Shown: positions 23,101 to 35,100 of the stretch, one piece after another
How the letters are laid out: each line of letters opens with the position of its first letter
How positions within the stretch are numbered: position 1 is the first letter of the stretch
Assembly (NCBI GenBank): GCA_023548195.1
Contig: JAJHZJ010000800.1
Location: 310,001-374,000, forward strand
Source of the DNA: Bettongia penicillata ogilbyi
Lineage: Eukaryota > Chordata > Mammalia > Diprotodontia > Potoroidae
Direction: 5' to 3'
DNA length: 64,000 bases
Position numbers and translations under genes: made by a program
The notes under the pieces: model-generated
The model's database searches: none
Told to the model about the DNA's origin: nothing
The model's input: only the letters and a program-made list of their open reading frames with translations

Positions 23101-26100
23101 AAGACGTAAAAGTCAAGGCTTCTGCATCCAAAACCTCCAAAAGAAATCTGCAGTGGTCTTATACCATGGAAGAACTCAAAAAGGATTTTGAAAATCAAGT
23201 AAGAGGGATGGAGGAAAAATTGGGAAGAGAAATGAGAGCTATGCAAGAAAATCATGAAAAGCAAGTCAACGGCATGCTAAAGGAGACCCTAAAAAAAATG
23301 CTGAAAAAAATAACAGCTTTAAAAATAGGCTAACTCAATTGGCAAAAGAGGTCTAAAAAGCCAATGAGGAGAAGAATGCTTTAAAAAGCAGAATTAACCA
23401 AATGAAAAAGGAGGTTCAAAAGTTCACTGAAGAAAATAGTTCTTTAAAAATTAGAATGGAGCAGATGGAAGCTAATGACTATGAGAAACTAAGAAATTAC
23501 AAAACAAAATGAAAAGAATGAAAAAATAGAAGATAATGTGAAATATCTCATTGGAAAAACAACTGACCTGGAAAATAGATCCAGGAGAGACAATTTAAAA
23601 ATTATAGAACTGCCTGAAAACTATGATCAAAAAAAGAGCCTAGACATCATCTTTTATGGAATTACTGCCCTAATATTCTAGAACCAGAGGGCAAAATAAA
23701 TATTGAAAGAATCTACAGATCACCTTCTGAAAGAGATCCAGAAAGAGAAACTTCTAGGAATGTTGTAGCTGAATTCCAGAGTTGTCAGGTTAAGAAGAAA
23801 ATATTGCAAGCAGCTAGAAAGAAACAATTCAGGTATTGTGGAAATACAATCAGGATAACACAAGATCTAGCAGTTTCTACATTAAGGGATTGAAGGGCTT
23901 GGAATATGATATTCCAGAAGTCAAAGGAACTAGGATTAAAACCAAGAATCACTTACCCAGTAAAACTGAGTGTAATACTTCAAGGGAAAAAAATGGTCAT
24001 TCAGTGAAATAGAGGACTTTCAAGCATTCTTTATGAAAAGACTATAAGTAGAAAATTTGACTTTAAAACACAAGAATCAAGAGAAGCATGAAAAGGTAAA
24101 CAGGAAAGAGAAATCATAAGGGACTTACTAAAGTCGAACTGTTTACATTCCTACATGGAAAGATAATATTTATAATTCTTGAAACTTTTCTCAGTATTTG
24201 GGTAGTTGAAGGGAGTTGAATAAGAAGGGATGATATCTAAAAAAATAAAATTAAAGTGTGAGAGAGGAATATATTGGGAGGAGAAAGGGAGAAATGGAAT
24301 GGGGCAAATTATCTCATAAAAGAGGCAAGAAAAACTTTTTCAAGGGAGGGGAAAAGGGGTGAGGTGAGAGGGAAAAAGTGAAGCTTACTCTCATCATATA
24401 TGACTTAAGAAAGGAATAACATATATACTCAATTTGGTATGAAAATCTGTCTTACACTACAGGAAAGTGGGGGAGAAGGGGATAAGCAGGGTGGGGGGGG
24501 GATGATGGAAGGGAGGGCAAATGGGAGGAGAGAGCAATTAGAAGTAAACACTTTTGGGGAGGGACAGGGTCAAAAGAGAGATAGAATAAATGGGGGGCAG
24601 GATAGGATGGAGGGAATTATAGTTAGTATTATACAGCATGACGATTATGGAAGGCATTTGCAAAACTACACATTTATAGCCTATATTGAATTGCTTGCCT
24701 TCTCAGTGGGGATAGGTGGGGAGGAAAGAAGGGAGAGAAGTCGGAACTCAAAGTTTTAGGAACGAGTGTTGAGAATTGTTTTTGCATACAACTGGGAAAT
24801 AAGAAATATAGGTAATGTGGTATAGAAATTTATCTTGCTGCACAAGACAAGAGAGAAAATGGGGATAAGGGAAGGTAGGGGTGTGATAGGAGGACATTTT
24901 GGAGGAAGGGGTAATCAGAATGCATGGCATTTTGGGGTGGGGGAGGGGAGAGATGGGAAGAAAATTTGAAACTCAAAATTTTGTGGAAGTGAATGTTGAA
25001 AACTATAAATAAATAAACATTAAAAAAAATAATCTTGTTACCTAGCAGGAATCTTGTTACTGCTTTCTTTAGTGAAATTTCCTACTGTCTAACTAGGTTC
25101 TAGGTTCCTTTCTATTCATGCATTTTCCTCATTTATGCTCTGCCCTTACCGCAGTGGTGTCAGGAACTACATTTCCACAGAAATCTGCTAAGAGAGTATA
25201 TTTTAGCAGAACCGGTAAATTTGTCTTGCGCATGGCAGAGGACAAACTCTTAAGAAACAGTAATGGTAGAATATAAGTACTCAAAGTCAGAATCTAAGGT
25301 TTTAGAGTGGGAAGTAACCTTGCTGTTAGGTATGAAACAGTTGACTCCCAGAGGGGTGGAGTTATTTACCCAAGTTAGTACTAGCTTGTACATTTAGTAA
25401 ATGGCAGTGGTAGAGATTAAATTAGAACTAGGACCCAGGATTTTTGACTGGAGAGAAATGCAGTAGATTTTGAGTTACATTATATTTCTTGTGAGTCCAG
25501 ACTGCTGCTGTGTAATTGAGGAAATCATTTAAAAATTAATACTGGTTTTATATGACATTATTTAATACTGGCTTCATATGACATGATTCTTCTTCAGGCC
25601 AGCAAATGTAGAAAACTTTGTTTGGCTCTCAAATTTCATCTTAAGATAGTGTTTACTACGTGTCTATATATTCATTATTGAGGGAGAGGCAAACTTTGTA
25701 TTAACGTTTTACAGTCTAAACCTCCAAATTTGAAGTAGAAAATGTATTGCAGACTCTTGTTTAGTGCTAGCCATGTGGGTACAATAGAGAAAGAGCCACG
25801 CTGTTGCCAGGGCAACTGAAGTTCAGGATCATCTGGTCTCCAAGCAACCATTCCCAACCATGCTACAAATGCTTTTCCAAGGTTTTTTTTCAGAGGGAAG
25901 ACCCTTCCCTGCCTTTCTTCTCCAGCCTTGGGACATTGGGAGGAGGAGACCCAAGAAACCCAAGAATGATGTGAGATCCAGAATCTTGGATGGGGAGCAA
26001 GTTTGGATCATGTGGTATTATCTACACTGGAAAAGAAAAATCAGGTTGCAGTTAAGGGAGGACAACTTTCATCCACTCTGGTATTTAATAAACTCCCTAA

Positions 26101-29100
26101 TATTTTTATTCTTTGTGTTTGGTAAGCCAACTGAAGCCTAGCAGTGCCAAGCTATTAAACATCATCTAAATTCTTCAGTGACCTCTGTAGGAAATGATTT
26201 GTTATCTTACCCGCTTTCTAGAAGATGATCCTCAGGAAGTTCTCTGCAGCTGGCACCTGAAGTAATAACATCTGATTTGCTTCGGAAGCAGCCTCCCTTC
26301 TTCTGTGATGTCATAAGGAGTTGTTGCCTTAGCAAAGATAAACCATGAGAAACACGTCTGTGGATAATGACAGTTATTTTTATGAGTTTACTTCATAGGA
26401 AATCAGCTTGTAAACTGAGCCTAGAAATTTAGAACGACCTAGGAAATCCAGCGTCTTCTCCCTTTCTTAAATAAAAGGGAGTAGACCAGTAACATTTGAG
26501 GCAAAGATGATGCTTGCACACAAGATGACAGTTGGATCACAATCCAACATTTGCCCTGTCATTAAATTTGTACAGTTTCCAGATGTAAAATTGCTTGCCA
26601 AATGATGTGATTGATAGAGCAAATATGTATAATTTTCCTGAGTTATCATTTAGTAATAAGAAAACTTTATTTTTGAAATATAATTTATATTTTATGTCTT
26701 TCTTTTTGAAAGAGGGATTATATGGAAAGAACATCATAGTTGGAATTCATATTCTAAACCTGAAGTTTACTCCTTTGACTTTAGTCAAAAGCCCTTAACC
26801 ATTTTTATTCATAATTTTGCCTTGTCTAAAACATGTATACTCATATATGTGTCACCAGTTCTGGGGAAACTGCTTTGTCATCCTTAAAGAACTACTGTGT
26901 AGAATTGGGTATGAATTACTTATTGTGATTTCCTGCTGGACCTTGGGCTCCTTCCCCCTACCCCAAAAAAATTTTTTTAAAAATCACTTATAACTTCTGA
27001 TAATTTTGGTCAGGCACTTAGACTTAAAACGACAAACTATTCACTCATGACATCAGGGTATTTTATTGCTTAAGAACCTTTTTATTAGTGGGTTTATTCA
27101 TAAAGGGGACCTGCAATATGGACTCTGAGAATGGCACACAGGGTTCAGCTTATCTTGAAAATGAATTTCCCATAAGAAAGGTAGCATGATATTGAGGGAA
27201 AGAGATCTGCACTAGGAGTTGGGAGACTGAGTTCTGTTGTAGGCTATATACACTTACTAATAACATTTCAAGACTTTAGTGGAAGCTGCCACTTTTTATC
27301 CTTCAAAATGAAAACCAGCAAATGGGGTTGAGTGGATGATCTATAAAGACTTCTTCAAAAGCTAACATTCTAGGTTCCCAGTTGGCTTCATTTACAGGCA
27401 GAATAAGAAACACCTTTCCAGGTGTTGTTTGAGAGGTACACTCAATAGGAACTCTGGATTCCAATGCCCTAATAATATCTAAAATTGTGAAATTCCACTT
27501 TTGTTCTTTCTTTGGGGTATCTCTGTTTAAGAGCTCCTTCTTGAAATGCAAATCCTATTAGCCCTTGGATACAGCTTAAGTCTTGGATGTCTTGATTTTT
27601 CTAATTCCCCTTCTTACCTAGGGAGTACTCTTTCCTTTCTGGTCTCGAAATACATTGTTTATACTTTGCTTATATATGGATATTAAATTTATTTTTAGTA
27701 TAAATTTGTGCCTTCTTACAACTATTAGCTCATAGGAGGTACTCCATTTTATTTGTGCTTGTATCCTGCTCGTTCAAGTAATTGATGTGTTTTGAAGGAA
27801 TGAACAAAAACTCCTGTGAACCATAACATTTTAAGAGATTACAGTTGAGTTTCTCTTGGGAGTTAGAATCTAAAGTTAGTGGGAAAAGGAAAATGTCTAT
27901 AGTTAAAATTACCTTAAATTATAAGGTGGAGTACACTAGGGTATCTTTTTAAAAAAGTTTGTAGTTGGAAAGAGGGCTTAAGTCCTTTTTAAAAGAAGAC
28001 AGTCTGTATCAACGATCAGAGGGATCTGAGATGGTTGCCATGGAAACAATTGAATGTAAATTTTATTTTTCCACTACACCCAGCTAAGGTATTGATCAGG
28101 AGGCAGGCGGGAACCAGGACTTCTCTACTCAAATAGAAGAAAACTTAAAACAGGTAAAGATTCAACTGGTAGGGAAATGGATGAATAGGAAAAAGTACTC
28201 TTGAAAGCTCTTCACATATAAGTGTGAATATAATCATGTAAAGGGTTTGTACATCACTATGTAACTTACTCTGTTTCCTTAGTGATTGAGGCCATAGAAA
28301 ACACAAGAAAGTCAAAGGAAGCAGAGCATGGGCCTTCTAGACACCCAGGAAGGTCTGCCCGCCTGATCAGAATGGATAGATGGGGTGTGAAGGTGATGTA
28401 AAGGAGGTTCTAGAATCATGACCTGCTGACACGCTCACACTGTGAGATGCATGCAGGAAGTGAGAATAACTGAGAATAGCAGATTCCTACTTCGCCCTGT
28501 AAGCCTTGGGCTGACACTCATGAAGTGGAATGGATCCCAGGCACTAAATAAACTATTTCTCTTCCTTCCCTCCCCCACTTCGGTTCCTTCCCCTCTCCCC
28601 TCTCCCCTCCCCCCTCTCTCATTCCTTTTCCCCTCCCCCTTTCTCTTCCCCCTCCCCCTCCCCCTCCCCTTCCCTCTCCTCCCTCTTTCTTCTCTCTCCT
28701 CTCTCCTCCTTATTTTCTGCCCCTCCTTCTCTCTTCCCTCCCCCCTTCCCTCCCCTTTCTTTCCCTCCCTCTCCCCTTCCTCTTCCCCCCTCTTCATTCT
28801 CCTCTCTCTTCCTCCTACCCTCTCCTCTCCTATCGCACCCATCCTGACCCCTTCAAGTCCTGTTCCTACAAACGTTCTATGCAGGCAAGCAACTTAACTT
28901 GTGCAGAGTGCTAAATAGTTTATACACTATGGAGTAGCATCACTGTACCTAATTCAACTTATGTCCCATGAAGAGAGGGAGAAGAAAAAAGGAGGAGAGG
29001 GAGACAGGGACAGGGGGGAAGAAGGGTGGGAGAGAAAGAGGGAGAGGGAAGGAAGAGAGGAAGAGAAAAGGGACAGGAGGACTTGAGAGAGGGCAAGGGA

Positions 29101-32100
29101 TGGTTGAGATAGGATCACAATGCCCTGGGATAGTGGGGTTGGAGCATAGATTTCAGAGCAGGAAGGGACTGTGGAAATCATATAGTCCCAACCCCTTTAT
29201 TTTACAGATCAAGGAATTAAGCCCAGAGAGTTTCAAGGAGAGGGGTGCTGTTTAAAAGGGAAGGGAAGAGGGTACCAGATACAAACTTTGTCCACATCAT
29301 TGTTTTATCTGTAGTCAGTTCAACATATAGCAAAAGAACCCTCCAAAACAACCATAAACCTTTTGCTTGGCCATTATAACCAAACTCTCTGCGGGAGTCT
29401 GGCCTTTGTTCATTAAAGTGTGGGATAACCATCGGAGGCCAGATTGTACAAGGAAGTATAACAGAAACCTGTTGAATACAGTCAGCAACTCCCTCGTATG
29501 AGGAAGGAATGTTTGCTGGGGAGTGAAGACAAGTTTCCAGTGGCACGTGATCTTTTCAACAAGTATCTTTTGAATGTCTGAGGTGTGCATTTCAGTGTCC
29601 TAGGCTCTGTGGGGGATAGAAAATAAATAAAACAGATGACCCATGCTGTACACAGCTTATTATATAGTTGGGAAGACAAGAAAATATAAAGACCAAGCTA
29701 TGTAATACCTGGAATAAGTTATAGGACTCAGAAGAAGGGATGGTTTGGGTTGGAGGGGCTCAGGAACGCTGCATGGTAGGTAGGATGTGGGATTTAAATT
29801 TTGAGTGCTCAGGTATGAATAGGATTATAATAGGTCTGGGGAAGAAAAGAGAGTTCTGTATTGCAAGCAAAAGAAATCATAATTATCTTGTTTCATTGGT
29901 ACTTTTTTTCTTTTTTATATCTTACTATTTTCAAGCTTTCTTAAAGGGTTTGATTTCCTTTTCAAAGATCATCCCCAAAGGGGAATTCTTCTGTATTATC
30001 ATTAAATTGGATCATTTTATACTTGTCTGGACTTTTAGAAGTATTTACTTAAATATACCCCATTGTATAAAGTTCTCCCCAGAGTCTGAAGCTTCTGCAG
30101 TGACATTGGAATCTCTTTGCCTGTGCCCAAAATGCGTGTTAACATTTTTTCAATTAAAAAAGTATTCCTTCTTAAAAAAAAAAATTCCTTCCTTTTGAAA
30201 GATATCTAAATGATTAAACTAATTGTTGAAAACCTGGAATTTGAAGTGAAATTGGATGCCTTTTAAAGACCACAGAATCTATTTCTGTTTAATTTGCATA
30301 ACTTTGGAAATAGCTGGTTGAAATTTCATGACTTTTTTCACAGATTCAGCTACGTCTGACTAGGACTTTTGGGGGGGAAATACTGACCTTGAAAGGGTGA
30401 CCTAGTAGTGGAATGTAACGAATGGAGGGTTAGAAATGGAAGGTGCCTTTCATCATCAGTTGTTCGAGTTGTCTCTGCAAACATTTTATCCTTCGACCTG
30501 GAATTTATTTCTACTCCAAGAAGGCCCAGCTGCTGCCTGTTTTTTGGCTTAGCAGTGCTGATAAATGGTTGCCGGATGTTACGATCATTCTTCCTTCTTT
30601 TTTGGAATAGTTTTCCTCCTCATCCTTTCCACCCTCTCAACCCTTAATAAACCATTCTTGTGAATTGCGAGGGGAGGGAAAGGAAAGAGTAAGGAATCCA
30701 GGAAATCCTAAACTTTGTAAGTGCTACTACAGGATCACGTGAAAACTGTCCGCTTTCTATGCCTTATTTTCTCATTGCCAACTTGACCATGATAAACGTG
30801 GTCAATTATATTTGTACTTGTCTGATATTAAAGACCGAGTGTTTGACAGATGTTAACTTTAAATGGAATTTAGTGAAACCATCAGCTTCATGGCTTTTTG
30901 GAAGAGATGGGTTAGTTTCTTTCTGAGGTTTGTTGAAGTATTGATCAGTGCTTGTTGGTCCATGATAGCCGTGCTTGCATTTGATTGCTCCCCACTCCCC
31001 AGGTGAGGAACTTCTTAGAGCAGGCCAGTAATTTAGTGTTTCTATGAAGGCTGCTCCTTCGAAAACAAAATGGGGCAGAAGTGGCTTTCTCCTGAGTTAC
31101 TCAGTTTCTTGCCTTCTCCCCTCAATTTTGGCAGGCATTGAGTGACCGCTTCAGTGGTGAGATCCCTGATGACCAGATGGCTCACAGTTCTTTTTTTCCA
31201 GACGAGTACTTCACCTGCTCCTCCATTTGCCTCAGCTGTGGGTAAGTGAAGACAACAATTCACCCTATCCCTCTTCACAAGAATGAGTAGGCTTGGCATA
31301 CTTTGTAGGACAAATTAATAGGAGCCCAATTTTCTTAAAGTCATAAGGTAGAAATGCCCATGGACCATGATGTCTTAGGAAGCTCAAAGAGGATTAACCT
31401 TTGAAAGTTCCAAACCATAATGGCACCTGGGCAATGTGGGATAGAGTTTGGGTTGACTATCTAAATATTGATAATCATTGAATTATCTAATGAATATTGA
31501 CTGAGAGACACTTCAATATAGGGTAAAGGGCAGTAGGCTTAACAGTAGGAGTATCTAGGTCTGAATCCTAATTTTGCTACTTATTAGTTGGACAGACATT
31601 TATCAAGCATGTACTTTCTTCAAGGAATTAAGGGGGAAAAAACAGTCCTTCCTCTCAAGAAACTTATATTCCACAGGAAATGTTGATTTTATATAATGTT
31701 TTAAGGTTCTTAAAAACATGAATTATCTCATTTGATCCTCACTGATAACATTTACTCTGCTTTATAAATGAGGAAACTGAGACTTAGAGAGGCCAAGTGT
31801 GGCTAGTCTGGGATTCAGTCCCAGGTCTTTCCTAAACTATTACCTTCCAGTGTGACCCTGGGAAAATCACTCATTTATCTGGATGTTGGTTTCCTCATTT
31901 GCAAAATAAGGGATATACTGTTTAACATTTTTATCAGTGATTTGGAAAAAGGCAGAAATGCCATCCTAGCTGATTTTCACATTACACAAAGCTGGCAAGC
32001 ATAAAGCTGTGTTACGGAATCAGGATCCAAAAAGATCTTGATAGGATTGGGCTGAATCTAATAAGATTAAAATTTAATGGAGATAAATGTAAAGTGATAT

Positions 32101-35100
32101 ACTCACAAATATACAGTGGGGAAAGCATGGATAATTTTTATTTTGAAAAAGATTTGGGGTTTTTAGTTGACCAGAAGCTCAATAAGAGACAGCAGCTGAA
32201 AAAGTACAGTCTTAGATTTCATTAATAGAGGTAGAGTTTCAGGAATAAGGAGGCATTTAATCATGCTTTACTCTGCCTTGGTCAGCTCTCATTGTTTAGT
32301 TATGGGTGTCCCATTTTATTAAGGATATCATTGATAAGTTTAGAGAATGTCCAGAGGAAGACAACAGAATAGGCTTTGAGTTAATACTATGTAAGGATTA
32401 GTTGAAGGACCTGGCAACGTTTTGGCTTCAAGAAGGTTAGGAAGGATATTATCCTAAGTCCATTCAAGAATTTAGAGGATTATAATATGGGAAAATGATT
32501 AGGCTTGTTCTGTTTGGTTGAATGAGGTTCTGAGGGAAGAATAAGAAGCCATGGGTAGAAGAAGCCGTGGGATAGAAGAGGGGGGTGAAAACCCCTTTGG
32601 AGTTATTCAAGAAGTGTAACTTGCTATCTTTGGAGGTGCTGGGTTGCTTGACATTGGAGCCTTGTCAGGAATGTTGTAGGAGAAATTCTTTTTCCAATAT
32701 TGGTTGGACTAGATGGCTGCTGGATATTGGATTCAACAGTCAAGAAGACCTAGATTCAAATCCCAACCCAGATATTTACTAGCTGTGGGACCCTGGGCAG
32801 AGTCCCAATAACTGCTCGTTGCCTCAATTTCTTCATCTGTAAAATGAGGGCCTTGGACTTGATGGCTTCTCAGGTTTCATCTAGCTCTTTCAATATAATC
32901 CTATGCTACCTGGCTTCATTTCTAAGTAAGGATTTTGTGCCTCTTTGTTCTTTTTCCTAACAGGAAACTCCAAGTTCTGCTTTAGATTTTTCCTCTTGGA
33001 AATGCTTTTTTCTTTTCACTCCATAATGTCTTTTCTATATGTCCTCTTCTTCCACACTCGCAAAGCTGCTGCCCTAGTTCAAGTCCTTATCATCTCCCAC
33101 TTTGCTATTGTTATAATCTCTTAATTGGCCTCCCTGCTTTTTAAATCTTTTCTCCAGTCTGTCTCCACAGCTACCAAATCGATATTCCTCTAGTACAGTT
33201 CTGCCATGTCATTGTCTGCCTGATAATGCCAAGTGACTCTTTATTCCTTTTGGGCTCAAATACAAACTTGTTTGGCATTTAAAGCCCTCCACAATCTGGT
33301 TTTACCCCACTTTTCCAAACTTACACCTTTACTCCCTTTCGTGCACTAAACAGCCCAGCCAAACTAACCTACTCATTTCTGTCACTCCTATACAACATCA
33401 TGTCTCCCACCCCCATGCCTGGAATGCCCTCTATCCTCACCTCTGCCACTTAGAATTCCTAGGTTCCTTTAAATCCCAGCTCATGTCCTGCCTCCTACAT
33501 TAGTTTTTTCCTGTTGACCTCCCAACAGTTGCTAGAACCTCTTCCCAAATTATTTTGTTCTTATCGTCTATATATTTTCTTTTTACTTGCATAAATTTAT
33601 ATGTACATATTTTCCCCTTTCCCCTACTTCACTTCCTCTTCGTATAAGCTGTTTGAGAAAAAATGCCATTTTATTTTTCTCTTTGTATTCGTATCCCCAA
33701 TGCATAGCACACAGCAGACCCTTATTAAATATCTGTTGATATTAATTTCTGTTCTTGGGTTGTGAGGACAGTAGTTTTCCTTTCTTTCTCTTGACAGTTG
33801 GAAGTTGGAATGGAGGGCTATAAATTATCTGGCATCATTTCATTCATTCATCTAGAGACCTTCAGTTTTTAGTCATATTAGTGCTGGTGAATGTATTACA
33901 GTATTATCCTAAGGCAGTTTGGGGCCTAAACTATCTTCCAGGTTAACAGCATTAGCTCCCTTGCTTGTTTCATCACTGTTACTTTTTGGATCATAGGTCT
34001 GGATGTAAAAACAGCATGAATCATGGAAAAGAAGGAGTGCCTCATGAAGCAAAGAGCCGTTGTAGATACTCCCACCAGTATGATAACCGGGTTTATACCT
34101 GCAAAGTAAGTAGCTGGGAGATTTTATTTTTCCTACAGGCATGCTTCTTTCTTCCTCTCCTCTGAGAGAGACCCGAAACTTGAAACAGTCCATGAACCAA
34201 CTGTTGTCCTATCTCAATGCTTTTGGAGTTGAAGTGTGAATTCCAAGTATGTTGTAATGTTACTGGTACCTTTTATCAAGTATCTAAGTGTTCATTTTCA
34301 GATACTTCCTGATTTTGTTTTACTTTATGTCTGCTAACTATACAGTTCAGAGATTGGTCTTATTCACTCCTTCTTTCTTTAGCCACAAAGTACCACCTAG
34401 TCATTTTTAGACTTTATATATTCATGTGTATGTTCATGTTCTATTGAGTAACTTCCAAGGAAACGGCTTCTTTAGAAAAATGATCCTCCTTTTTCACGTA
34501 TCACGTATCACAATACGTGATCCCAAATTTTAGTAGATCCCAAACTTCAGTAGTGCTCAGGTGGGGATGGGGTCTTCTATACATGCAGGAGGCTGATGAA
34601 GTGCTGCTATATGTTCCAGGCCTGCTACGAAAGAGGAAAGGAGGTCAGTGTGGTGCCTAAAACGTCTGCTTCTACTGACTCCCCTTGGATGGGTCTTGCA
34701 AAGTATGCATGGTCTGGGTGAGTAGAGGTAGAAGAGATTCAGATACTTTGACATATACGCATCTCTTTCTTATGCCTACCTGGATAACTATTTACCTCCA
34801 TTCCAGGTATGTGATTGAGTGTCCTAACTGTGGTGTGGTATATCGTAGTCGGCAGTACTGGTTTGGGAATCAAGATCCTGTGGACACAGTAGTACGGACA
34901 GAAATTGAACATGTCTGGCCTGGAGTAAGTATTCTTTTTTTCTTATTCTTCCCCTGCTGTCTCGTATTATCTAGATATGAGAGAGGGTCATATTTGGTGT
35001 CACGAATAATCATTAATATATTGGTAATGAAGACTTCTGGTAAAGACTGTGTTGTAAAAGGTTGTAGAAGGACCCCGTTATCGCTTGTTCTTCAGTGTAT

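Larger units (their letters stand above)
22259..25030 (+). mobile_element. HAL1-like L1-derived element copy 3 (no ORF2), older
   Basis: Plus-strand copy in the 11.1-kb ZFYVE1 intron. It starts with TGGGCAGAGCCAAGATGGTG, has a 5' UTR to 22993, a broken ORF1 22994-24088, then a 3' UTR with G-rich polypurine tracts (24460-24560, 24920-24960) and ends in AATAAATAAACATTAAAAAAA. Flanks share only AATAATCT, so the target-site duplication has decayed or is short. As in the other copies, the 3' UTR follows ORF1 directly. Confidence 0.85.

Noticed and set aside
28435..28842. Minus-strand Arg/Glu/Gly-rich and plus-strand Pro/Ser/Leu-rich frames
   Set aside because: Both simply translate the C/T tract and have no domain or splice support.
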